Assembly: GCA_046761005.1 (NCBI GenBank)
Contig: JBHIFI010000002.1
Coordinates: 4,399-68,398 of the forward strand
Direction: 5' to 3'
DNA: 64,000 nucleotides
Source of the DNA: JAGMCJ01 sp046761005
Lineage (GTDB): Archaea; Thermoplasmatota; Thermoplasmata; RBG-16-68-12; JAGMCJ01
Below, one piece after another: positions 17,463-25,703 of this stretch (within the stretch, counting starts at the first letter, position 1; every line of letters starts with the position of its first letter). The notes below the pieces were generated by a model. The model was not told the DNA's origin. It ran no database searches and was given only the letters and a program-made list of their open reading frames with translations. The translations under genes were made by a program, and so were the position numbers.

Positions 17463-18220
17463 CTCAGAACCTCCAATACCCTCTTATCTCCTACGGCCAT
17501 GAAGTTTGATCTTTCGGTAATGTCGAACTTCATCTCAAGTTCCTTGCCCTCCATATCCAGAACTTCCCCGCCAGCTTCTCTTACGATAAGTGTGCCTGCG
17601 GCGATATCGATGATTCTTAACATTGCCTCGCACTCCACATAGTATAGATCGGCCTGACCGCTGGCGACCATGCACATTTCGAGAGAGGCAGCACCATAGG
17701 AACGCGCTCGTCTAGCCCTAGAGGCAATTTCAAACGAGCGTGGACTTGCTAGTTTCCCCATGTAAACGATGAATAGCGATTTTTCTGGGTCGAAAACAGC
17801 AGTTCTTATTCTCCCGCCATTTTGGAAGGCACCTTTGCCCTTTTCAGCATAGCATACGTCACCGTTGGAGAGACTCTTGACCAGTCCGTATCTAACATTC
17901 GAGAGACAGCTCTCGCCAATTGCCATGGAAATCGCGTAGAAAGGCGTCCCCAACAAGGCATTGAACGTCCCGTCTACAGGATCTAGGACGAGCGTCAGAT
18001 CCGATCCATTGTCGATGAAATCTGCCTCTTCGCTCAATATGTTCAGGGGGACATCCTCCCGTTCGACCTTGTTGATGATAACGCTCTCAGCAATCTCATC
18101 AATTTTTGATGTCGGTGTACCGTCTGCACCAAGACCCACTTCTTCTGAGAAATTCTTTCGCAAGGATGAGTTGAGTGTCTTGTAGACTTCCTCAGCTGCC
18201 TCGAATAGGAACTTCTTCAC
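17459..18220 (-). CDS. Bifunctional fructose-1,6-bisphosphatase / inositol monophosphatase family
   Basis: 253 aa. Li-sensitive phosphatase fold with both metal motifs: EEAD (about 63) and DPVDGTFNAL (about 80-89), then the late motif IDIAAGTLIVREAGG where the usual WDxAAG Trp is replaced by Ile. Archaeal members (MJ0109/TM1415 type) dephosphorylate FBP and inositol-1-P. GTG start at 18220; an AT-rich ACTAAATAAAAC element (18249-18260, minus strand) suits a near-leaderless transcript. The gene is divergent from the thermosome gene across the composite repeat region. Confidence 0.88.
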   Translation of the reverse strand: MKKFLFEAAEEVYKTLNSSLRKNFSEEVGLGADGTPTSKIDEIAESVIINKVEREDVPLNILSEEADFIDNGSDLTLVLDPVDGTFNALLGTPFYAISMAIGESCLSNVRYGLVKSLSNGDVCYAEKGKGAFQNGGRIRTAVFDPEKSLFIVYMGKLASPRSFEIASRARRARSYGAASLEMCMVASGQADLYYVECEAMLRIIDIAAGTLIVREAGGEVLDMEGKELEMKFDITERSNFMAVGDKRVLEVLR

Positions 18221-18355
18221 ATTCTCAGTAATCGACTCCGTCCTTAAAGTTTTATTTAGTCCTGCAGTCGAGGTGCAACCTCAAGGGGCGAATCCTTTGC
18301 ATATTGGTGATATGGACTGTGTTTGTGGAAGCCATTCAGTAGCGGGCGTTCTTGC

Positions 18356-18364
18356 CGGGTGTAC
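18356..18364 (+). repeat. 9-bp direct repeat, copy 1 of locus 1 (CGGGTGTAC)
   Basis: First of three identical 9-mers (others at 18500 and 18643) that separate and flank units A and B. It behaves like a target-site duplication: identical within the locus, different from the 9-mer at the 53-kb locus. Confidence 0.85.
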
Positions 18365-18499
18365 GGTGATGTAGAATGGATAGTCGATCCTGTCCCTTTG
18401 CCCCTTCTCCTAGAAACTTTGACATGGTGCTGGCTTTGCTAGCTAACAAGGTCCAAAAGGTATCTCTTTGGCCACTTAGACCAACGATTCTACATCACC
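18365..18499 (+). repeat. Unit A of composite element, locus 1 (135 bp, MITE-like)
   Basis: Its ends are perfect 13-bp inverted repeats (GGTGATGTAGAAT at the left, its complement ending in ATTCTACATCACC at the right). The same-length unit at 52964-53098 aligns without gaps at 92 of 135 bases (hand count). The conserved core is GCTGGCTT-3 bp-TAGCTAA followed by an imperfect hairpin. No ORF of note. Together with unit B and the flanks it fills the 499-bp space between the divergent FBPase/IMPase and thermosome genes. Confidence 0.8.
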
Positions 18500-18508
18500 C
18501 GGGTGTAC
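18500..18508 (+). repeat. 9-bp direct repeat, copy 2 of locus 1 (CGGGTGTAC)
   Basis: Middle 9-mer, exactly between units A and B; start-to-start distance 144 bp from the first and 143 bp to the third. Confidence 0.85.
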
Positions 18509-18642
18509 GGCCATGTAGAAAAAGAAGTGTAGAGACAGAAGTCGATTATTATAAGAGATTTCGAAATATAAAACTGAAAGAGTAGCAAGAAATCCGAGAA
18601 TTCGGCGATTTTGAGACAATACACCGACTTTTCTACACCGCC
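18509..18642 (+). repeat. Unit B of composite element, locus 1 (134 bp, MITE-like)
   Basis: Bounded by inverted repeats GGCCATGTAGAAAA and GGCGGTGTAGAAAA (12 of 14 identical), followed at the same depth on both sides by GTGTA (positions 19-23 of each end). AT-rich interior with AAATATAAAA. It is identical over all 134 bases to 53108-53241. The inverted-repeat core TGTAGAA is shared with unit A, so A and B belong to one element family. Confidence 0.9.
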
Positions 18643-18651
18643 CGGGTGTAC
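18643..18651 (+). repeat. 9-bp direct repeat, copy 3 of locus 1 (CGGGTGTAC)
   Basis: Third 9-mer; it ends 10 bp before the thermosome TATA box. Confidence 0.85.
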
Positions 18652-18661
18652 TTTCAGTAGG

Positions 18662-18670
18662 TTTATATAG
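18662..18670 (+). promoter_or_regulatory. TATA box of the thermosome gene
   Basis: TTTATATAG within TTTATATAGAAGA, a 13-mer also present at 53261 in front of the XRE regulator. It predicts a transcript start near 18692 and a leader of about 28 nt carrying GGGAGGTGAG (18705-18714), a strong Shine-Dalgarno for the ATG at 18720. Confidence 0.7.
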
Positions 18671-18719
18671 AAGAACAAACATAGCGATTAAGAACATATC
18701 AACCGGGAGGTGAGAGATT

Positions 18720-20351
18720 ATGATGACAGGAACGACACCTGTATTGGTGTTGAAGGAAGGAACGAGAAGAGAAAGGGGAAAAGGAGCGAAGGTAAACAAC
18801 ATCGCCGCTGCCAAGGCCGTCGCTGATGCAGTTCGTTCAAGCCTCGGACCACGAGGAATGGACAAGATGCTGGTGGATAGCATGGGAGATGTTGTCATCA
18901 CCAATGATGGTGTGACAATACTGAAAGAGATAGACATAGAGCATCCGGCGGCGAAGATGGTTGTGGAAGTAGCAAAGACGCAAGATGAAGAAGTCGGAGA
19001 CGGAACAACCACCGCAGTAATTCTTGCAGGCGAGCTGCTGAAGAAATCAGAAGACCTGATAGAGCAGAACGTTCACCCAACAATAATAGCTGGCGGATAC
19101 AGGATGGCTGCTGACAAGTCGGTCGAGATACTGACAAAGATTGCGAAGAGGGTCAACATAAGAGATAAGAAGCTGCTGAGGGAGATAGCGGCTACGGCGA
19201 TGATAAGTAAGGCCGTTGGATCGCACAGGGACCTTCTGGCCGACATCGCGGTTGAAGCAGTCACTACGGTTGCTGAAAAAGCCGAAGACGGAAGGCATGT
19301 AATTGATGAGGACAATATCCAGGTTGTGAAGAAGCAGGGAGCGGGCATTGCCGACACCGAGCTGATTCCAGGAATAATCGTGGACAAGGAGAGAGTACAT
19401 CCTGGCATGCCAAAGAATGTGAAGAAGGCAAAGATTGCACTAGTCGATTCCGCCATGGAAGTCAAGAAAACGGAGATAGACGCAAAGATTGAGATTACAG
19501 ACCCGACGCAACTTCAGGCATTCCTAAAGGAAGAAGAAAGGATGCTGAAGGACATGGTGGACAGGGTCAATAAGTCAGGGGCAAACGTCCTCTTCTGCCA
19601 GAAGGGCATTGACGATTTGGCACAGCACTATCTAGCTAAAGAGGGAGTCTATGCAGTTCGCAGGGTCAAGAAGTCAGACATGGAGAAATTGGCCAAGGCG
19701 ACCGGAGCGACGATAATCTCGAAGATCGACGAGCTGAGAAAGGTAGACCTGGGATCAGCGAGTGAGGTCTATGAGAAGAAGATAGGCGACGATGAGATGA
19801 CATTCGTCACCGGGTGCAAGAACCCAAAGGCCGTGTCTGTACTTCTCAGAGGCGGAACAGAACACGTCGTCGATGAACTGGAGAGATCCTTTGAGGACGC
19901 CGTATGCGTCTCGAGTGTTACAATCGAGGACGGAAAGATGATAACTGGCGGAGGTTCCGCGGCAACGGAAATCGCGCTTGGACTCAGGGAATTTGCCGCT
20001 TCCGTTGGCGGAAGAGAACAGATAGCCATCGATGCTTTTGCTGATGCTATGGAGGTTATTCCAAGAACACTCGCAGAAAACGCAGGTATGGATCCGATAG
20101 ATACCCTGATAAACCTCAGGAAAGAGCACAAGAAAGGAAAGAAGACAACCGGGGTAAATGTCTTTACTGGGAAGCTGTCGGATATGAGGAGAGGGAGCGT
20201 CCTTGAGCCAATACGCGTTGGGACGCAGGCAATCCAGTCAGCAACAGATGCCGCAGTAATGATTCTGAGAATCGATGATGTTATCGCATCGAAGGGAGTA
20301 GAACCAACGCCACCTGGTGAAGGACCCGGTGGAGAAGAGGAAGAGTTCTAG
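18720..20351 (+). CDS. thsA: Thermosome subunit (group II chaperonin)
   Basis: 543 aa, the usual size. ATP-binding motifs are intact: RSSLGPRGMDKMLVD (about 38-52), GDGTTTAVILAGELL (about 93-107) and GGGSAATEIAL (about 405). The built-in lid helix of group II chaperonins replaces a GroES. The C-terminus is a short Gly/Glu tail (PPGEGPGGEEEEF). It forms double-ring ATP-dependent protein-folding cages. A second ATG follows immediately (18723). The promoter is preceded by the composite repeat element; grpE-dnaK-dnaJ follow on the same strand, making a chaperone block. Confidence 0.97.
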   Translation: MMTGTTPVLVLKEGTRRERGKGAKVNNIAAAKAVADAVRSSLGPRGMDKMLVDSMGDVVITNDGVTILKEIDIEHPAAKMVVEVAKTQDEEVGDGTTTAVILAGELLKKSEDLIEQNVHPTIIAGGYRMAADKSVEILTKIAKRVNIRDKKLLREIAATAMISKAVGSHRDLLADIAVEAVTTVAEKAEDGRHVIDEDNIQVVKKQGAGIADTELIPGIIVDKERVHPGMPKNVKKAKIALVDSAMEVKKTEIDAKIEITDPTQLQAFLKEEERMLKDMVDRVNKSGANVLFCQKGIDDLAQHYLAKEGVYAVRRVKKSDMEKLAKATGATIISKIDELRKVDLGSASEVYEKKIGDDEMTFVTGCKNPKAVSVLLRGGTEHVVDELERSFEDAVCVSSVTIEDGKMITGGGSAATEIALGLREFAASVGGREQIAIDAFADAMEVIPRTLAENAGMDPIDTLINLRKEHKKGKKTTGVNVFTGKLSDMRRGSVLEPIRVGTQAIQSATDAAVMILRIDDVIASKGVEPTPPGEGPGGEEEEF

Positions 20352-20404
20352 CCTCCCGTTTCGAGCAAAGTCAACCGGCTCAACTACGATAGGGAGTAGC
20401 TTCG

Positions 20405-20929
20405 ATGCCGAATCCGACTAAGAAGACCAGGAAGCAGACTACGAAGACTCTGCAGTCGAAAATCAGAAAGCTCAAGAAAGATCTGAAAAAGCAAAAAGAG
20501 GAAGCTCATGATTGGCACTCAAAGCTGGTATATCTTCAAGCCGAGCTCGAGAACTTCAAGAAGCGGGCCGATAAGGAAAGAGAAGAATTCACAAGATATG
20601 CGAATCGACAACTATTTGAAAAGCTTCTCCCAATATTGGATGACTTGGATTCCGCGGTCGAGTCGTTAAAGAATAGCGAGGGTGAGGCTAGCCAGGGCGT
20701 TGAGATGATAAGGAGTAATCTTCTTGAGCTACTTAAGAGTGAGGGACTCGAAGAAATTGAATGCCTGGGAGAGATCGTGGACCCATATAAGCATGAGGTT
20801 GTTCATACAATCTCAGATGATTCGGTTGAAGACAACACTGTGGCGGAAGTTGTCCAAAAAGGATATGTTTACAATCATCGGGTAATTAGGCCGTCTAGGG
20901 TCGTTGCCGTTAAGAATACGGAGGAATGA
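20405..20929 (+). CDS. grpE: GrpE nucleotide-exchange factor
   Basis: 174 aa with a Lys-rich N-terminus, a long coiled-coil (SKIRKLKKDLKKQKEEAHD to about residue 65), the YLQAELENFKKRADKE signature and a C-terminal beta domain (VEDNTVAEVVQKGYVYNHRV-type, about 140-170). It releases ADP from DnaK. It begins 53 bp after the thermosome stop and overlaps dnaK by a few bases, so translation with dnaK is coupled. Confidence 0.93.
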   Translation: MPNPTKKTRKQTTKTLQSKIRKLKKDLKKQKEEAHDWHSKLVYLQAELENFKKRADKEREEFTRYANRQLFEKLLPILDDLDSAVESLKNSEGEASQGVEMIRSNLLELLKSEGLEEIECLGEIVDPYKHEVVHTISDDSVEDNTVAEVVQKGYVYNHRVIRPSRVVAVKNTEE

Positions 20930-20931
20930 GG

Positions 20932-22779
20932 ATGGCGAAAATCATCGGTATTGATTTGGGAACAACAAACTCGGAAGCAGCATATTTGGAAGCAGGAAGG
21001 CCCAAAATCATACCTAGTGCGGAGGGAAGTACCTTCGGTGGAAAGATGTTTCCCTCTGTCGTAGCCTTCACGAAGGAGGGCGAGAGAATCGTCGGTGAAC
21101 CCGCCAAGAGACAGGCGGTTCTCAATCCTGAACGGACAATAATGAGAATCAAGAGGAAGATGGGGACCGATTACAGCGTCAAAATCGATGATAAAGAGTT
21201 CACAGCACAAGAGATCTCAGCGATGATACTCCAGAAAATCAAGACAGATTCTGAAGCCTTTCTTGGCGAGGAGGTCAAGCGGGCAGTCATAACTGTTCCT
21301 GCATATTTCAATGACAATCAGAGGACAGCTACAAAGGATGCAGGAAAGATCGCAGGTTTGGATGTGCTGAGGCTGATAAACGAGCCCACAGCTGCTTCTC
21401 TTGCCTACGGACTCGATAAGGCTCAAGAACAGAAACTTCTAGTTCTGGACCTCGGTGGAGGAACGTTTGATGTGACAGTTATGGAGATGGGTGAAGGCGT
21501 TTTCGAGGTGGTGGCAACAAGCGGGGATACCCATCTTGGCGGAACTGATATGGACAACGAGTTGATAGATTGGGTTCTGAAGGAATTCAAGGAAAAGGAG
21601 GGCATTGATTTGTCTGATGACAGAAATGCCATGCAAAGGATTCGCGATGCGTGTGAGAGGGCCAAGATAGAATTGAGTAGCACTCTCTCAACAACGATAA
21701 ATCTTCCTTTCATCGCTCAGAAAGATGACCAGCCCAGGCATTTGGAGATGAAACTAACGCGTGCCAAACTAGAAGAGCTGGTGGAACCTATTCTTAAGAG
21801 ATGTGAGAATCCCATTCATCAGGCTCTCAGTGATGCAAAGCTGAAGTTAGGGGAGATCGGCAAGGTCATTCTTGTGGGCGGTCCAACGAGAATGCCAATC
21901 GTCCGTGAGAGATTTGAGAAAATCCTGGGTAAGAAGGCGGAAAGGGGAGTGGATCCCATGCAGTGTGTTGCTATGGGAGCAGCCATACAGGCTGGAGTTC
22001 TCGCGGGCGAAGTCAAGGACCTCGTTCTCCTAGATGTTACTCCCCTCTCTCTCGGAGTGGAGACCCTCGGTGGCATTACAACACGATTAGTAGATCGAAA
22101 CACGACCATTCCGACGAAGAAAACACAAATATTCACGACGGCCGCCGACGGACAACCGAGCGTAGAAATCCATGTTCTTCAGGGAGAGAGGGAAATGGCA
22201 GTCGACAATACCACACTGGGAAGATTCCATCTTGTGGGTATACCTCCCGCTCCAAGAGGCATTCCGCAGATTGAGGTTTCATTCGACATTGATGCTAACG
22301 GCATCCTTAATGTCTCAGCGAAGGACCTCGGAACTGGAAGGGAGCAGAAGATAACCATAACCGCAAGCACAAAGCTTTCGCAGGAGGAAATCGATAGAGC
22401 GATGAAGGAAGCCGAGAAATACGCTGAGGAGGATGTGAAGAAGAGGGAAGCAGTCGAGGCCAGGAATCAGGCCGATTCACTCATATATGCGACCGAGAAG
22501 ACGCTCAAGGAGATGGGCGACAAGCTGAGTGAGGACACAAAGAAGGCCGTTCAAGCTGCTGTAGAGGATCTCAAGAAGGCCCTCGAAGGGGATGATATCT
22601 CCGAGATCAAGTCCAAAACGCAGAAACTGATCGAGGAATCCCAGAAGATTGGTGCGGAGGTATATCAACAGGCGGCGGCTCAACAAGCCACATCTGCTGA
22701 GACACCTCCCGAGGATGAAAAGAAAGAAGAAGCGGACAATGTGGTGGACGCTGACTACAGGGTTGTGGACGAAGAATAA
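20932..22779 (+). CDS. dnaK: Hsp70 chaperone DnaK
   Basis: ATPase domain with IIGIDLGTTNSEA, LDLGGGTFDVTVMEMG and VGGPTRMPIVRE; substrate-binding domain with DVTPLSLGVETLGG; C-terminal helical lid ending in NVVDADYRVVDEE. 615 aa. An ATG at 20926 overlaps the grpE stop, but GGAGG at 20920-20924 is spaced correctly for the ATG at 20932, giving MAKIIGIDLG as in homologues. In archaea the DnaK system is patchy and thought to come from bacteria; the bacterial gene order grpE-dnaK-dnaJ is retained here. Confidence 0.96.
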   Translation: MAKIIGIDLGTTNSEAAYLEAGRPKIIPSAEGSTFGGKMFPSVVAFTKEGERIVGEPAKRQAVLNPERTIMRIKRKMGTDYSVKIDDKEFTAQEISAMILQKIKTDSEAFLGEEVKRAVITVPAYFNDNQRTATKDAGKIAGLDVLRLINEPTAASLAYGLDKAQEQKLLVLDLGGGTFDVTVMEMGEGVFEVVATSGDTHLGGTDMDNELIDWVLKEFKEKEGIDLSDDRNAMQRIRDACERAKIELSSTLSTTINLPFIAQKDDQPRHLEMKLTRAKLEELVEPILKRCENPIHQALSDAKLKLGEIGKVILVGGPTRMPIVRERFEKILGKKAERGVDPMQCVAMGAAIQAGVLAGEVKDLVLLDVTPLSLGVETLGGITTRLVDRNTTIPTKKTQIFTTAADGQPSVEIHVLQGEREMAVDNTTLGRFHLVGIPPAPRGIPQIEVSFDIDANGILNVSAKDLGTGREQKITITASTKLSQEEIDRAMKEAEKYAEEDVKKREAVEARNQADSLIYATEKTLKEMGDKLSEDTKKAVQAAVEDLKKALEGDDISEIKSKTQKLIEESQKIGAEVYQQAAAQQATSAETPPEDEKKEEADNVVDADYRVVDEE

Positions 22780-22781
22780 GG

Positions 22782-22790
22782 TTTAATATT
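22782..22790 (+). promoter_or_regulatory. TATA box of dnaJ
   Basis: TTTAATATT starts two bases after the dnaK stop and is centred 26 bp before the dnaJ GTG, so dnaJ can be made as a leaderless mRNA independent of dnaK. Confidence 0.55.
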
Positions 22791-22811
22791 TTGGCCGTTC
22801 TTATGTAAACC

Positions 22812-23954
22812 GTGGCCAAGAGAGACTATTACGAGGTTCTCGGGGTCGATAGGTCAGCACCCAAAGAGGAGATCAAGAGAGCTTATAGAAGACTCGCAAA
22901 GAAATATCATCCAGACATGAACAAGGACAACCCCAAGGCCGCAGAGGAAAAGTTTAAGGAAATATCGGAAGCTTACGAGGTCCTCGCGGATGAGCAAAAG
23001 AGGCTGGCATATGATCAGTTTGGCTTCGCAGGAGTAGAATCCCAATTCACCAGAGGCGGATTTAGCTGGTCAGATTTCACGCATTTTAATGATATAGAAG
23101 ACATTTTTGGAAGGGACCTCTTTAGGGATTTTTTTGGTGAAGGCATATTCGACAGTTTCTTTGGCGGGCGACGGGTGAGAAGAGGGCCACGGAGGGGCCG
23201 GGACCTCAGAATAGATGTGGAAATCGATTTGGAGGATGTGTTGAGTGGAGTTACCAAGAATCTGAGGGTTCCTCACACAACCAAATGCGGTGAGTGCAAG
23301 GGAACAGGGGCAGAAAGCGGGAAGACTAGAACGTGCAGCCTATGCAATGGTTCGGGTCAAATTCAGAATGTCTCGAGGCAAGGTTTCAGTCAGTTCATAA
23401 GGATAACGACATGTCAGCGATGCAATGGATCCGGATCGGTTTTTGAGAGGAAATGCAAGGAGTGTGGCGGAAGCGGGTTGGCTCATAAAACGAGTTCGAT
23501 TGACATCAACATTCCGAAAGGCGCGTATACGGGCCTCAGGCTCAAAGTCCCAGGGGAGGGTGAGGCGGGGGATCATGGAGCGGCTCCCGGGAATCTCTAT
23601 GTCGTTGTGCATTTGAAGCCTCATGAGATCTTTGAGAGGGAGGGGGATGACCTCTGGGTGCAAGTTCCCATAACCTTTTCGCAGGCAGCCCTGGGGGCTA
23701 AGATTAGAGTGCCAACGTTGAATGGGAAGGCCGAGTTGAAGATTCCGAGCGGGACTCAGACTCACACGACATTCCGCCTAAGAGGAAAGGGCCTGCCCCG
23801 CATTGATGGATATGGCCGGGGAGATCAGCTAGTTCAAGTAGTCGTTGCGGTACCTGGTAAGCTCACATCAGAACAGAGAAAACTCTTGGAGGCCTTCCAG
23901 AAGCTGGCGGGAGACTACACATTATCGCGAGGGTTTTTCAAGAGGAAAAAATAG
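22812..23954 (+). CDS. dnaJ: DnaJ/Hsp40 co-chaperone, type I
   Basis: 380 aa with all type I regions: J domain with the HPD motif (KKYHPDMNK, about 33-36), Gly/Phe-rich linker with GIFDSFFGGRR, four CxxCxGxG zinc repeats (CGECKGTG, CSLCNGSG, CQRCNGSG, CKECGGSG, about 157-217) and the C-terminal beta-barrel substrate domains. It stimulates DnaK ATPase and presents unfolded clients. GTG start in a 32-bp gap after dnaK that contains a separate TATA box. Confidence 0.96.
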   Translation: MAKRDYYEVLGVDRSAPKEEIKRAYRRLAKKYHPDMNKDNPKAAEEKFKEISEAYEVLADEQKRLAYDQFGFAGVESQFTRGGFSWSDFTHFNDIEDIFGRDLFRDFFGEGIFDSFFGGRRVRRGPRRGRDLRIDVEIDLEDVLSGVTKNLRVPHTTKCGECKGTGAESGKTRTCSLCNGSGQIQNVSRQGFSQFIRITTCQRCNGSGSVFERKCKECGGSGLAHKTSSIDINIPKGAYTGLRLKVPGEGEAGDHGAAPGNLYVVVHLKPHEIFEREGDDLWVQVPITFSQAALGAKIRVPTLNGKAELKIPSGTQTHTTFRLRGKGLPRIDGYGRGDQLVQVVVAVPGKLTSEQRKLLEAFQKLAGDYTLSRGFFKRKK

Positions 23955-23957
23955 ACC

Positions 23958-25064
23958 TCACCAAAGAAGATGGATGTTTCCGATGTTAACGTTGGAGAGT
24001 CCGGAGTTCTTTGCCGCCAAATAGCATTCATCGGCGATTTTTCTAGAAGTAGTGGGAATATCCATCATTTCATAGGCACCATAAAAGGCGAGAAGAGAGT
24101 ACGGAATATCTGGGTTGAGCCCAGCCAGAAAGGAAGCAATCTTCTTCACTTCGTCCGACCCAACATAGCCAGGAATCATCAATGTACTGGCGATGAGAAA
24201 AGGAAAACCTCTCTCTCCTCTCTCCTTTTCGTAATTGACAAGCCATTTGAAATTCTTGAGCGTGTTTTTGTTGCTAGTCCCGCACAACGCAACATTGAGA
24301 CCCTCATTCCAGGTTTTCAGATCAAATTTCATGCAGCCTCCGCTATCGTATGAGAGTTCGGCGACTTCCCTGAGATAGCGTCTCGACATTGAGCCATTTG
24401 TCTCAAAGCATATTCTCGTTATCGCATCCCGCTCCAAAGCGATTCTCGAAGTGCGAATTGCGTGCTCTATTTGCGGGGTTGGGTCTCCTCCGAAATAGCA
24501 TATGCAGGATGTCTTTTTGTCGACCTTTGAGGCAAGGGTCTTGGCCGATATGACGGGTTTTTGATCGCGAGTCAAAGACCTATATGTCCAGTTCTGGCAA
24601 AAGAGACAATCATAGGAACAAGCACCATAGAAGACTGCGAGATTCTTGAAGCCATACTCAGGACCCTTCGCGTGGGCGAATTTCGGATAGCCAGCTCCAG
24701 TCCCGCCGGGACAAACGAAGGTTGCTACGCAGTTTGTCGGGAGTGGATCATAATACCATTCAGCCACTGCTCCATCAACAAGGGCTCTAACCTCCTCGTC
24801 AATATTTCCTCGTATTCCACAGAAGCCCCTTTCCCCGATGGGTATCTTGCACCTGTTGACGCAGTGGCCACATGACTTACCCTCCATCGGGATTTCGAGA
24901 GGAAGGTCAAATCGAGCCTTACTTCTTCTGTGGGCCTCAGCAATTCTCTCCTTTCCTCTTCCTTCAATTATGCACTCTCTACACACACCCAGAAAGGAGG
25001 ATACGATTCTCGATCTGTTCTCGCATACTTCGCAAGTTCCGGTCTTTCTCGGTCCAAATATCAC
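23958..25064 (-). CDS. Radical SAM protein, PflA-like
   Basis: 368 aa. The N-terminus has Cys pairs (CEVCENR, CREC) and CGHCVNRCKIP...CGIRG, as in the archaeal PflA-related radical SAM proteins. The SAM/4Fe-4S motif is GACSYDCLFCQNW (CxxxCxxC, about 149-156), with GGDPTP (about 192) as the SAM-binding glycine motif and downstream barrel strands. The substrate is unknown: the family includes activases of glycyl-radical enzymes, but no partner enzyme is adjacent. GTG start at 25064; the stop lies 3 bp from the convergent dnaJ stop. Confidence 0.82.
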   Translation of the reverse strand: MIFGPRKTGTCEVCENRSRIVSSFLGVCRECIIEGRGKERIAEAHRRSKARFDLPLEIPMEGKSCGHCVNRCKIPIGERGFCGIRGNIDEEVRALVDGAVAEWYYDPLPTNCVATFVCPGGTGAGYPKFAHAKGPEYGFKNLAVFYGACSYDCLFCQNWTYRSLTRDQKPVISAKTLASKVDKKTSCICYFGGDPTPQIEHAIRTSRIALERDAITRICFETNGSMSRRYLREVAELSYDSGGCMKFDLKTWNEGLNVALCGTSNKNTLKNFKWLVNYEKERGERGFPFLIASTLMIPGYVGSDEVKKIASFLAGLNPDIPYSLLAFYGAYEMMDIPTTSRKIADECYLAAKNSGLSNVNIGNIHLLW

Positions 25065-25175
25065 GAATTTGGATTGTTAGACCCGCTAGAAAAACTTTGG
25101 CATGAGCAAGCCAGGCAATTTTAATTCTCGAAAAACATTTTAATACCAGAATTCTATTGCGAATGGAGGGCCAAC

Positions 25176-25622
25176 ATGACTTATCAACCGCCACCAGGGA
25201 CGGCACCGCCGCCAGCCCCGGAAGGATATCCACAGCAAGTCCCACCACCAGCCTACGCCCCTCCAGTCAAGCCAAGGAAAAAACGTGAGGAAATCATCAG
25301 CAACGGCCTCATCATTGCAATGGTGATGCTAGCCGGCATCCTCATTTTGGTCAGTGCAATAATAGCACACTCTACGAGATTCTTGGACGATGCTGAGCTC
25401 ATAAAGAATATGGGAACCGTATCTCTCATATTGTTGGATGTTGCTATGTTCCTACTCGTCGTCTTCCTAGTGCTTGCGGCCGTTATGAGGAGCGATATTC
25501 ATCACTGGGTTCGAGCCGCTCTCGTTGTTCTAGCAGCATTCATACTATCGTTCTATCTTGCAATCATATACTACGAGGTTATGGTTTCGTTGATAACTGG
25601 TATGCTTCCCTCGTATCCCTAG
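25176..25622 (+). CDS. Small membrane protein with proline-rich N-terminus
   Basis: 148 aa. Residues 1-35 are Pro/Tyr/Gln-rich (PPPGTAPPPAPEGYPQQ), then a basic patch (KPRKKREE), then three strongly hydrophobic segments (about 44-64, 83-104, 112-140). This is the layout of many archaeal and actinobacterial membrane proteins whose Pro-rich cytoplasmic tail serves as a protein-interaction platform. No specific family recognised. ATG with GGAGGG Shine-Dalgarno at 25164. Divergent from the radical SAM gene. Confidence 0.65.
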   Translation: MTYQPPPGTAPPPAPEGYPQQVPPPAYAPPVKPRKKREEIISNGLIIAMVMLAGILILVSAIIAHSTRFLDDAELIKNMGTVSLILLDVAMFLLVVFLVLAAVMRSDIHHWVRAALVVLAAFILSFYLAIIYYEVMVSLITGMLPSYP

Positions 25623-25703
25623 GGGCATCGAACACATAGCAAGGGATGAGCGACAGCTACCTCCCCAAAATCGTTATCTATAGCCACAGCCATCAACTTC
25701 AAC

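Noticed and set aside
18490..18678. Minus-strand ORF through unit B, sharing an identical peptide with the ORF at 53089-53358
   Set aside because: The peptide is identical only because the 134-bp DNA repeat is identical. The ORF ends run into unrelated flanks, there is no Shine-Dalgarno, and the composition is that of translated AT-rich non-coding DNA.
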